Shown piece by piece: positions 1 to 5,274 of a DNA stretch of 5,274 nucleotides. The DNA comes from Chryseobacterium gleum (lineage in GTDB: Bacteria > Bacteroidota > Bacteroidia > Flavobacteriales_D > Sanyastnellaceae), in assembly GCA_945883885.1 (NCBI GenBank), contig CAMCYM010000123.1, forward strand, positions 1-5,274, in the 5' to 3' direction. The position numbers and the translations under genes are program-made. The notes under the pieces were generated by a model. The model did not search any database. It was not told the DNA's origin and worked only from the letters and a program-made list of their open reading frames with translations. How positions within the stretch are numbered: position 1 is the stretch's first letter; each line of letters begins with the position of its first letter.

Positions 1-118
1 CTTGAGCTACCTCATCTCTACCCGCCTGCAGAATCCGTTGGCAAACACCCTCCGGTTTACGCTGCGTTTGCAGTTCGCCGATTTGGTCGGATCTGGCGGT
101 CAGGACGTGCCGGAATGA
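1..118 (+). CDS. C-terminal tail of an outer-membrane protein, probable PorV (type IX secretion); 5' end outside the window
   Basis: Reading from base 2, an open frame of 38 codons ends with TGA at 116-118. The tail reads SYLISTRLQNPLANTLRFTL and continues LRLQFADLVGSGGQDVPE. The core 'NPLANTLRFTLRLQF' has the alternating polar/hydrophobic pattern of a closing beta-barrel strand. From memory it resembles the C-terminus of PorV (LptO), the FadL-like outer-membrane shuttle of the type IX secretion system. In flavobacteria porV usually lies just upstream of cdd and pdhA, so its position near pdhA here fits. The stop overlaps the ispF start (ATGA), so the two genes are probably co-transcribed and translationally coupled. 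Only 38 residues are visible, so the family call is tentative; it could be another barrel protein. That it is the tail of a coding frame is more certain than which protein it is. Confidence 0.5.
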   Translation, partial: LSYLISTRLQNPLANTLRFTLRLQFADLVGSGGQDVPE

Positions 119-597
119 CGGATGACCTGCGGATCGGCTACGGGTACGATGTGCATCAGCTCGCCCCGGGTTACCCGCTTTGGCTGGGAGGGGTCTTAGT
201 TCCCCACGAGCTAGGGGCCGTGGGCCACAGCGATGCGGACGTCATCCTGCACGTCGTGTGCGATGCCATGCTGGGTGCGCTTGCGCTCGGCGACATCGGC
301 CACCATTTTCCGGACACCGATCCCGCCTACAAAGGCATCGACAGCGCGTTGTTGCTCGAGCGCGTGCATGCGCTTGTGCTGGCGAAGGGCTGGTCGGTGG
401 CGAACCTTGATTGTACGCTGTGCTTGCAGCGGCCGAAAGTCGCCGGGCACGTTCCGGCCATGCGGGCCCGCATTGCGGACATCCTCGGCATCGACGTGGA
501 CCGGGTCAGCGTCAAGGCCACGACCACGGAAAGGTTAGGATTCGTAGGCACCGAAGCGGGGGTCAGCGCCCACGCGGTCGTGCTGCTTCGCCGCTGA
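115..597 (+). CDS. ispF: 2-C-methyl-D-erythritol 2,4-cyclodiphosphate synthase (IspF)
   Basis: This cytoplasmic zinc enzyme of the MEP isoprenoid pathway cyclises CDP-methylerythritol 2-phosphate to MEcPP, releasing CMP. The 160-residue product has the usual family length (about 155-160) and starts with the signature RIGYGYDVHQL. Metal ligands D12, H14 and H46 match E. coli D8, H10 and H42, and D50 matches D46. The substrate loop GDIGHHFPDTDPAYKG spans residues 59-74. The C-terminal nucleotide/phosphate-binding motif KATTTERLGF is at 134-143, including T136-T138 and E139. No key residue is missing. The ATG at 115 is chosen because it immediately precedes the signature and overlaps the upstream stop as ATGA, which argues for coupling to the probable porV gene. 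It faces a minus-strand gene with only six bases between the stops. No other MEP-pathway gene is in the window. Identification is secure. Confidence 0.97.
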   Translation: MTDDLRIGYGYDVHQLAPGYPLWLGGVLVPHELGAVGHSDADVILHVVCDAMLGALALGDIGHHFPDTDPAYKGIDSALLLERVHALVLAKGWSVANLDCTLCLQRPKVAGHVPAMRARIADILGIDVDRVSVKATTTERLGFVGTEAGVSAHAVVLLRR

Positions 598-607
598 GGC
601 CGCTCAG
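594..607. terminator. small inverted repeat between the convergent ispF and DUF4956 gene ends (weak bidirectional terminator candidate)
   Basis: CTGAG (594-598), a GCCG loop and CTCAG (603-607) form a perfect 5-bp stem with a 4-base loop. It spans both stop codons, TGA at 595-597 on the plus strand and its counterpart at 604-606 on the minus strand. There is no T-run on either side, so it does not look like a classical intrinsic terminator. The symmetry may simply arise from two TGA stops placed tail to tail in GC-rich sequence. Confidence 0.2.
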
Positions 608-1221
608 TCTCCAGAGCTTGCCGTGGCCTCGAAGTGGTCGGGCTGTTTGTCGCCGTCAAAATGCACTCGGATGACTGCGGTGTCCCGCAGCAAGTCCACT
701 TTCCCGATTTCGAGGCGCACAATCTCCACCCCGGTGCGTTGCTCCAAGTCGGCGATGAGCTCGGCACGCCGACCGGCATGCAAGAGGTCGACCCGGTCAT
801 ACACTACGAGCTTCGTGGCGATGTGCCGCACCTTCCAGACCCGTTCGAGTGTATACGCCAGCACCCAAACCAACGCGTTCGGAACCCACAGGACGTGCGG
901 CCCCTCTGCAGCTGGAGCCAGGGCATTGAGCACCGCGAGGGCAATGACCACGAAGAGGTAGGTCATTTCGCGCGTGGGGATGGCGTCTGTCCGGTACCGG
1001 ATGATCCCGAACACGGCGAACAGCCCGAGCGCGAAGGCCAGGTTCATCTCCACGTGGAAGAGGGTGTTGCAGAGCAGGAAGATCGTGGTCGAGACCAGCA
1101 GAAACGTGAAGACGTAATCGCGGCGTCCGGATTTCGCGTGGTAGATGAACAGCACAAGGACCAACGCGGACAACAGGTTGATGGCGAAGGGAATCAGCGA
1201 AGTCGCAAGAAATGGGCTCAT
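604..1221 (-). CDS. DUF4956 family multi-pass membrane protein, partner of the VTC-domain gene
   Basis: This is a 205-residue inner-membrane protein. Hydrophobic segments lie at about 9-27, 36-54, 60-74, 87-102 and 110-125, followed by a soluble, charged C-terminal domain (about 126-205). The motif GLFAVFGIIRYRTD (66-79) followed by REMTYLF (84-90) and NAL (99-101) is the pattern I associate with DUF4956; the basic, Thr/Asp-containing loop between two helices is its most distinctive part. The frame stays open further upstream, but ATG at 1221 is chosen because it begins just before the first membrane segment and overlaps the stop of the VTC-domain gene (ATGA at 1221-1218), implying translational coupling. 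DUF4956 has no established biochemical function that I know of. Genes of this family often sit beside VTC-type polyphosphate polymerase genes, as here. I infer a role in membrane anchoring or in moving the product of that enzyme across the membrane; this is not shown by the sequence. Confidence 0.85.
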   Translation of the reverse strand: MSPFLATSLIPFAINLLSALVLVLFIYHAKSGRRDYVFTFLLVSTTIFLLCNTLFHVEMNLAFALGLFAVFGIIRYRTDAIPTREMTYLFVVIALAVLNALAPAAEGPHVLWVPNALVWVLAYTLERVWKVRHIATKLVVYDRVDLLHAGRRAELIADLEQRTGVEIVRLEIGKVDLLRDTAVIRVHFDGDKQPDHFEATASSGD

Positions 1222-2000
1222 GGGTCTATCGAGGCTTGGAGTTGACGAAGCACCGGACGGTAGGTGCGCGGATGCAGGCCGGGCGCGCGCAGTCCCAGGC
1301 CGAGGATGTATTTCGAAAGCGAAGTAGGTCTGCCGAGCGGCACGGGTGCGCCGAGGTGGGCATCGAGGGCCAGGTGGGCAGGAGAATTCCGGTCCACCCG
1401 GGTTTGCTTGATTTCCAAGATGGCCAAACCGCCAGCCGCAGCGCCCCCATCGGCGCGCCGTGCATCTGCAAACCGCAAGTCCACATCCACCGTAATCCGC
1501 TCTCCGCGTTCGGTGGAAACGAGTGTGGCCCGGGTGAAGTCGCACCGCAGCGAGGGGGTCCAACCGCTTGCTTCGGGCAAACGGTTTGCCAGCAAAGCGA
1601 GCTCTTCCGACGTCAAAGCCGCATCCCACGCAGCCGCGGCATCCCGCAGCCAACGCTCCTTCACGGTGCGGCCCGATGCCGTTTTCCGCTTGATTTCAAG
1701 GAATGTGCTTCCGCCTTCGCCGTAGTTGCGGATCCGCACCTTGAACCGGCTGCCGCGGCCGCGGACGTGGTCCGACCAGCAGCGCCGGTCAGGCGTATCG
1801 AAGAAGATGTTGCGGTAGCCCGCCGCCCGAACGCCGTTCACTTCGAGCACACGGTAGGTCGGGGCGCACGCCTCCACTACCCCGGGAATCCAGGAGTTCA
1901 TCACCGGGAACTTGGTGTCACGGCGGTTCATGAGTTCGGCACCTTGGAGATCAGCAAGTCCGATCGGTTCCAGGGGGCCCAGGCATTCCGGCAGGTTCAA
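1218..2000 (-). CDS. VTC-domain (polyphosphate polymerase-type) protein
   Basis: With the proposed start the product has 260 residues, a normal size for the bacterial single-domain form of the VTC/CYTH-like tunnel fold. In yeast Vtc4 this domain makes polyphosphate from ATP. Visible family motifs are NRRDTKF (25-31), the FFDTPD turn (66-71), the basic strand RFKVRIRNY (85-93), FLEIKRK (100-106), GRTVKER (110-116), the acidic strand TVDVDLRF (170-177), ILEIKQT (194-200) and LSKYILGL (228-235). These Arg/Lys/Glu strands would line the triphosphate and metal-binding tunnel. No signal peptide is seen, so it is probably cytoplasmic. The start is uncertain. ATG at 1931 would begin inside the NRRDTK region and lose conserved N-terminal sequence. 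ATG at 2105 or 2096 would add a non-homologous-looking leader across the intergenic palindrome. TTG at 2000, with a G-run a few bases upstream, gives the best family fit. Its stop overlaps the DUF4956 start. Polymerase activity is inferred from the fold. Confidence 0.85.
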   Translation of the reverse strand: MNLPECLGPLEPIGLADLQGAELMNRRDTKFPVMNSWIPGVVEACAPTYRVLEVNGVRAAGYRNIFFDTPDRRCWSDHVRGRGSRFKVRIRNYGEGGSTFLEIKRKTASGRTVKERWLRDAAAAWDAALTSEELALLANRLPEASGWTPSLRCDFTRATLVSTERGERITVDVDLRFADARRADGGAAAGGLAILEIKQTRVDRNSPAHLALDAHLGAPVPLGRPTSLSKYILGLGLRAPGLHPRTYRPVLRQLQASIDP

Positions 2001-2040
2001 TGCCCCCGAAAGTACGAACCGTGCGCGCGATTTTGTTGCC

Positions 2041-2057
2041 GGTGTACATCGTACACC
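2041..2057. promoter_or_regulatory. perfect palindrome in the divergent intergenic region, operator candidate
   Basis: GGTGTAC-ATC-GTACACC is a perfect 7-bp inverted repeat with a 3-base spacer. It lies between the minus-strand VTC gene and pdhA, about 40-57 bases upstream of the proposed TTG start and about 75-90 bases upstream of the estimated pdhA transcription start. The length, short spacer and position fit a binding site for a dimeric repressor or activator. No T-run follows it in either direction, so it does not look like a terminator. I cannot name the regulator, and no regulator gene is in the window. If the VTC gene instead begins at 2096 or 2105, the palindrome would be inside its coding sequence. 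Confidence 0.5.
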
Positions 2058-2098
2058 CTTTTGCAACCGGCACACGGTGGGGGGCGTCGGGGGCATTT

Positions 2099-2125
2099 TT
2101 GGCATCCCCTCGGGGGTTATATTTG
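2099..2125 (+). promoter_or_regulatory. Bacteroidota-type promoter for pdhA
   Basis: TATATTTG at 2118-2125 is a full match to the Bacteroidota -7 consensus TAnnTTTG. A TTG at 2099-2101 supplies a -33-like element with a 16-base spacer, slightly shorter than the usual 17-23. Transcription would start around 2129-2132, leaving only about 15 bases of leader before ATG 2146, or about 6 before the alternative ATG at 2137. The AT-rich element stands out in an otherwise very GC-rich stretch. It supports a plus-strand transcript starting here, and argues against reading the frame upstream of 2137 as coding. Confidence 0.6.
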
Positions 2126-2145
2126 CGGTCAACCCGATGGAAACC

Positions 2146-3222
2146 ATGGCTACCCCCCCACGTCCGGTAAGGACCGCGAAACCCGCGCCAGCCGCGGCAC
2201 CTGCGAAGTCGTCACCCCGCGGAGCAGCGAAGGAAGCGCTGCACGGAAAGGAAACGTACCTGCGGTGGTTTGAGGAAATGTACCTGATGCGCCGGTTCGA
2301 AGAACGCTGTGGCCAGCTGTACATCCAACAAAAATTTGGGGGCTTTTGCCACCTGTACATCGGACAAGAAGCCCTGCTTTCCGGCATGCGGGAAGCCATC
2401 CGACCGACCGACCGGGTGATTACAGCGTACCGCGACCACGCCCATCCGCTGGTGCTCGGCACCGACCCGAAGTACGTGATGGCGGAGCTCTACGGCCGCC
2501 GCACGGGGCTGAGCAAGGGCAAGGGGGGCTCGATGCACATGTTTGACAAGGAGCGCAACCTCTTCGGGGGTCATGGGATTGTCGGGGGCCAAATCGGACT
2601 CGGGGCCGGCATCGCCTTCGCAGACAAGTACCGCAACGAAGACCACGTCACCGTCTGTTTCATGGGAGACGGAGCGGCCCGCCAAGGCATGCTCCACGAG
2701 ACCTTCAACATGGCCATGACCTGGAAGTTGCCGGTCATTTTCATCATCGAGAACAACAAGTACGCCATGGGCACTTCGGTCGAGCGCACCTCGAACGTGG
2801 TGGACCTCGAAGTCCTCGGCGCCAGCTACTTGATGCCGTCGGCCACGGTGGACGGCATGCGTCCGGAAGCGGTATGCGCGGCCATTGCGGAAGCCGCGGC
2901 ACGTGGTCGTGCAGGCGATGGCCCGACGCTCCTCGACATCCAAACGTACCGGTACAAGGGCCACAGCATGTCGGACCCCCAGAAGTACCGGACGAAGGAA
3001 GAAGTGGCGGAGTACGTGGACCAAGACCCCATCGAGCACGTCCGCCAAGTGATCCTTGCGTCGAAGTGGGCCGCCGCTGCCGACCTCGAAGCCACCGAGG
3101 AGCGCATCAAGGCGGTCGTCGAGGAGGCCATTGCCTTCGCCGAGGCCAGCCCGCTTCCCGATCCGTCGGAACTGTACGAAGATGTGTACACAGACCCGCA
3201 TTATCCGTTCGTGAACGATTGA
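2146..3222 (+). CDS. pdhA: pyruvate dehydrogenase E1 component, alpha subunit
   Basis: E1-alpha binds thiamine diphosphate and, with E1-beta, decarboxylates pyruvate and acetylates the lipoyl group of E2. The 358-residue product contains YLRWFEEMYLMRRFEE near residues 41-56, the RDHAHPL motif, GKGGSMHMFD, the ThDP/magnesium motif GDG (174-176) through NN (203-204), and the loop RYKGHSMSDPQKYR with H273, S274 and S276. That loop corresponds to the active-site loop that carries phosphorylation sites in the mitochondrial enzyme. The C-terminus YPFVND resembles flavobacterial E1-alpha. The frame is open back to 1912, but that part is antisense to the VTC gene and upstream of the promoter. ATG 2146 has a weak GGA six bases upstream; ATG 2137 (three residues longer) is equally possible. 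The first ~30 residues are Pro/Ala/Lys-rich and not part of the usual fold. E1-beta is not adjacent and must be encoded elsewhere. A branched-chain E1-alpha is less likely given the E2 neighbour and the flavobacteria-like arrangement. Confidence 0.94.
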   Translation: MATPPRPVRTAKPAPAAAPAKSSPRGAAKEALHGKETYLRWFEEMYLMRRFEERCGQLYIQQKFGGFCHLYIGQEALLSGMREAIRPTDRVITAYRDHAHPLVLGTDPKYVMAELYGRRTGLSKGKGGSMHMFDKERNLFGGHGIVGGQIGLGAGIAFADKYRNEDHVTVCFMGDGAARQGMLHETFNMAMTWKLPVIFIIENNKYAMGTSVERTSNVVDLEVLGASYLMPSATVDGMRPEAVCAAIAEAAARGRAGDGPTLLDIQTYRYKGHSMSDPQKYRTKEEVAEYVDQDPIEHVRQVILASKWAAAADLEATEERIKAVVEEAIAFAEASPLPDPSELYEDVYTDPHYPFVND

Positions 3223-3248
3223 TTTATAGCGGTTTCGTTCTTGTTTTG
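3219..3248 (+). promoter_or_regulatory. possible weak internal promoter ahead of pdhC
   Basis: TTG at 3219-3221, overlapping the pdhA stop codon, is followed after 19 bases by TTGTTTTG at 3241-3248. The second element matches the Bacteroidota -7 consensus TAnnTTTG at every fixed position except the A. Spacing is in the normal range, and the 70-base pdhA-pdhC gap is T-rich compared with its surroundings. The gap shows no hairpin terminator, so pdhC can also be reached by read-through from pdhA. The one-base mismatch keeps confidence low. Confidence 0.3.
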
Positions 3249-3292
3249 GCCCTCTCCATTTCCTGAATTTCGCGCATTCACACCTGTGCACC

Positions 3293-4498
3293 ATGGCTGA
3301 AATTGTTCGCATGCCCAAACTCAGCGACACCATGACCGAAGGCGTCGTGGCCAGCTGGCTGAAGAAGGTCGGAGACCGCGTCAAGAGCGGGGAAATTCTC
3401 GCGGAAATCGAGACGGACAAGGCCACGATGGAGTTCGAGTCCTTCTTCGACGGCGTGCTCTTGCACATCGGAGTCCAGACGGGCTCTACTGCCCCGGTGG
3501 ACAGCTTGTTAGCCATCCTCGGCAAGGAAGGCGAGGACATCAGTGCCCTGCTTGCAGCGGAAGGTTCGGGCATCCCCATCACCCTCCCGACCCCGGTCGC
3601 AACCCCCCAACCTCAACCTCAACCTCAACCTCAATCTCAATCTCAATCTCAATCTCAACCCCACGCCCCCATCTCTCCCCTCGCCCGCCGACTCGCGTCG
3701 GAGCGCGGAATTGATTTGGCGAAGGTGCGTGGTACGGGTGAAGGTGGTCGGATTGTGCGACGGGACATCGAGGCCTACCGGGAACAACCGGTGGCAGCGG
3801 GGGCCGTTTCAGGTGTTGAGTCGTTCGAGGAAGTGGCGGTGACCCAAATGCGGAAAACCATCGCGCGCCGACTTGCGGAAAGCAAGTTCACCGCACCGCA
3901 TTTCTACCTGACCATTTCAGTGGACATGGATGCGGCGATGGAGGCGCGGGCCACCATCAACGCAGGAGGAGGGGTGAAGGTGAGCGTGAACGATTTGGTC
4001 ATCAAGGCTGCAGCGCTCGCGCTGAAAAAGCATCCGGCCGTGAACAGCAGCTGGCTCGGCGATAAAATCCGCACGAACTACCACGTGCACATCGGTGTGG
4101 CAGTGGCCGTGGAAGATGGGTTGCTGGTACCGGTGGTGCGCCACGCAGACGGCAAGTCGCTTTCCTCCATCGGGACCGAAGTGAAGGCGCTGGCGACGAA
4201 AGCGAAGGAAAAGAAATTGCAGCCGGCGGAATGGGAGGGCAACACCTTCACCATTTCGAACCTCGGCATGTTCGGCATCGAAGAGTTTACGGCCATCATC
4301 AATCCCCCGGATGCCTGCATTCTGGCGGTAGGAGGCGTGCAGCAAGTGCCGGTGGTCAAGGGCGGTGCAGTGGTGCCGGGATCGGTGATGCGGATGACGC
4401 TCAGCTGCGACCACCGCGTGGTAGACGGGGCGACCGGTGCGGCGTTCCTGCAGGACCTCAAGGGGTTCCTCGAGGCGCCGGTGCGGATGTTGGCCTGA
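3293..4498 (+). CDS. pdhC: pyruvate dehydrogenase complex E2, dihydrolipoamide acetyltransferase
   Basis: E2 forms the core of the complex and transfers the acetyl group from lipoamide to CoA. The 401 residues show one N-terminal lipoyl domain (about 1-80) with the modified lysine K43 in EIETDKATME; a Pro/Gln/Ser linker (about 95-126) with alternating PQ then SQ dipeptides at 105-122; a peripheral subunit-binding domain (about 127-162, ISPLARRLASERGID through RRDIEAY), which docks E1 or E3; and the catalytic acyltransferase domain (about 178-401). The catalytic motif DHRVVDG places H374 and D378 as expected, near the C-terminus. ATG 3293 begins directly at the lipoyl domain, so the start is secure. 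Only one lipoyl domain is present, whereas many flavobacterial E2 proteins carry two and exceed 500 residues. A branched-chain or 2-oxoglutarate E2 is possible from the fold alone, but adjacency to pdhA favours pyruvate. Confidence 0.95.
   Translation: MAEIVRMPKLSDTMTEGVVASWLKKVGDRVKSGEILAEIETDKATMEFESFFDGVLLHIGVQTGSTAPVDSLLAILGKEGEDISALLAAEGSGIPITLPTPVATPQPQPQPQPQSQSQSQSQPHAPISPLARRLASERGIDLAKVRGTGEGGRIVRRDIEAYREQPVAAGAVSGVESFEEVAVTQMRKTIARRLAESKFTAPHFYLTISVDMDAAMEARATINAGGGVKVSVNDLVIKAAALALKKHPAVNSSWLGDKIRTNYHVHIGVAVAVEDGLLVPVVRHADGKSLSSIGTEVKALATKAKEKKLQPAEWEGNTFTISNLGMFGIEEFTAIINPPDACILAVGGVQQVPVVKGGAVVPGSVMRMTLSCDHRVVDGATGAAFLQDLKGFLEAPVRMLA
3605..3658 (+). repeat. in-frame hexanucleotide tandem repeat in the pdhC linker
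   Basis: Nine consecutive 6-base units occur: one CCCCAA, four CCTCAA (3611-3634) and four TCTCAA (3635-3658). They encode five Pro-Gln followed by four Ser-Gln dipeptides. Because the unit is a multiple of three, unit gain or loss would change linker length without breaking the frame. One DNA strand is entirely pyrimidine plus A (no G) through the tract, and composition is clearly less GC-rich than the flanks. The two blocks of four suggest a C-to-T change in one unit followed by local expansion. Confidence 0.9.
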
Positions 4499-4508
4499 GG
4501 GGCCGGGG

Positions 4509-5274
4509 ATGATGGAGCATCCCTTCCTTGAGACCCCGATTGCCCTGCTGAAAGGGGTGGGTCCGAAGCGTGCAGAAATGCTCGCTGGGGAGCTGGGAAT
4601 CCGGACGTTCGGGGATTTGTTGCTGCATGCGCCGTTTCGGTATGAAGACCGTACGGGTTTTGCCCAAATTTCCAGCATCGCCTCGGATGCCGTGGGCGTC
4701 CAACTCGCTGGGGTGGTCTTGAAAATCGAACAGGTGGGAGCGGCTGGGGCACGGCGGACGGTGGCCCGTTTCCGCGATGCTACGGGCGAGTGCGATTTGG
4801 TGTGGTTCAAGGGCGGGGCGTGGGCGGTGGCGCATGTGCCGGTGGGAACGCAGGTGGTGGTCTATGGCAAGCCGCAGCGGTACGGCAACCGGTGGAGCAT
4901 TCCCCATCCTGAAGTGGAGTTGGCGGCGACGTTTGAACAGCGGGGTGGGCAAGGCCTCCAGCCGGTCTATCCTTCGACGGTGTTGCTGGGGCAACGCGGT
5001 TTGGGCTCGGCCGGGATTGCGCGGCTCGTGCGGACGTTGCTCGAAGCGCCGGGGTTTGAGGTGTCCGACCCGTTGCCACCGGCCTTGCGGGAAGAGTCGC
5101 GTCTGTGGGATCGGCAGACGGCGGTGCGGGCGGTGCATGCTCCGGCAGATGCCGCCGCAGCGGCCCACGCGCGGCGGCGTTTGGCCTTCGACGAGCTGCT
5201 GCTCCTGCAGCTTACGCTCGTTCGAAGGAAGCAGGAACTCACACGCAATCAGCCCGGTGTGCGGTTTGCAACGG
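4509..5274 (+). CDS. recG: ATP-dependent DNA helicase RecG, N-terminal part; continues beyond the right edge
   Basis: RecG remodels stalled replication forks and branch-migrates Holliday junctions. From ATG 4509 (an alternative ATG is in frame at 4512) the frame is open to the window edge, giving 255 residues of a protein normally near 700. Visible features are the N-terminal helix-hairpin-like ALLKGVGPKRAEML (about 12-25), the RYEDRT motif (44-49) that opens the wedge region, an OB-fold wedge domain (about 60-145) with VARFRDATGECDLVWFKG, the conserved LQPVYPST (150-157), and RRRLAFDELLLLQL just before the helicase domains. The Walker A and DEAD-type motifs lie outside the window. It starts only 10 bases after the pdhC stop, with a G-rich run (GGGG) just ahead of the ATG and no terminator between, so it may be co-transcribed with pdhC. 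The functional link is unlikely to be more than shared transcription. Confidence 0.93.
   Translation, partial: MMEHPFLETPIALLKGVGPKRAEMLAGELGIRTFGDLLLHAPFRYEDRTGFAQISSIASDAVGVQLAGVVLKIEQVGAAGARRTVARFRDATGECDLVWFKGGAWAVAHVPVGTQVVVYGKPQRYGNRWSIPHPEVELAATFEQRGGQGLQPVYPSTVLLGQRGLGSAGIARLVRTLLEAPGFEVSDPLPPALREESRLWDRQTAVRAVHAPADAAAAAHARRRLAFDELLLLQLTLVRRKQELTRNQPGVRFAT

Noticed and set aside
2007..2014. TACTTTCG on the minus strand as a -7 element for the VTC/DUF4956 unit
   Set aside because: It has one mismatch to TAnnTTTG, no TTG at the proper upstream spacing, and lies so close to the proposed TTG start that almost no leader would remain. The promoter of this unit is not identified.
1912..2136. 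In-frame upstream extension of the pdhA reading frame
   Set aside because: It is antisense to the VTC-domain gene, spans the palindrome and the TATATTTG promoter, and has no E1-alpha-like sequence. It is open only because GC-rich DNA has few stops.
1212..2273. Plus-strand open frame opposite the VTC-domain gene
   Set aside because: It has low-complexity, non-protein-like composition and lies antisense to a gene with clear family motifs.
2001..2462. Upstream extension of the VTC-domain frame on the minus strand
   Set aside because: It overlaps the pdhA promoter and the pdhA coding sequence in antisense and encodes Pro/Arg/Ser-rich residues with no family similarity.
2212..3582. Long minus-strand open frame opposite pdhA and the start of pdhC
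   Set aside because: It is a complement shadow of strongly supported genes. Its translation is His/Arg/Val-rich with no recognisable domain, and it crosses two genes and an intergenic gap.
3605..3658. Tandem repeat considered as a CRISPR-like array or regulatory iteron
   Set aside because: The units are contiguous without spacers, in frame, and lie in the expected flexible linker of E2.
3917..5168. Long minus-strand open frames opposite pdhC and recG
   Set aside because: They are shadows of pdhC and recG, rich in Arg, Pro and His, with no motifs.

Overview
The window is a compact, GC-rich bacterial chromosome segment with five complete genes, one gene tail and one gene head. Several signs point to Bacteroidota, probably a high-GC Flavobacteriales-like lineage. 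The left edge carries a C-terminal tail resembling the type IX secretion protein PorV. The pyruvate dehydrogenase E1-alpha and E2 genes are adjacent with no E1-beta gene between them, as in flavobacteria. A sequence upstream of E1-alpha fits the Bacteroidota -7 promoter consensus TAnnTTTG. The lineage is inferred; no rRNA or other direct taxonomic marker is present.

Layout: (1) 1-118 (+) is the tail of an outer-membrane protein, probably PorV. Its stop overlaps the start of (2) ispF, 115-597 (+), the MEP-pathway cyclodiphosphate synthase. (3) Convergent to ispF, with a 6-base gap, is a minus-strand two-gene unit: a VTC-type polyphosphate polymerase-domain protein (about 1218-2000) whose stop overlaps the start of a DUF4956 membrane protein (604-1221). 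(4) About 2001-2145 is a divergent intergenic region holding a perfect 7+3+7 palindrome and a Bacteroidota-type promoter facing right. (5) pdhA (E1-alpha), 2146-3222 (+), is followed after 70 bases by pdhC (E2), 3293-4498 (+), which has one lipoyl domain and a linker built on a hexanucleotide repeat. (6) recG starts 10 bases after pdhC at 4509 and runs off the right edge.

Functionally, pdhA and pdhC encode two parts of the complex that turns pyruvate into acetyl-CoA; E1-beta and E3 must be elsewhere. IspF uses a separate branch of central metabolites for isoprenoids. The VTC/DUF4956 pair is the most interesting block: a soluble tunnel-fold enzyme translationally coupled to a multi-pass membrane protein, suggesting a membrane-associated polyphosphate (or other triphosphate-using) system. 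All complete frames look intact, and I see no mobile element, CRISPR array, tRNA or rRNA.
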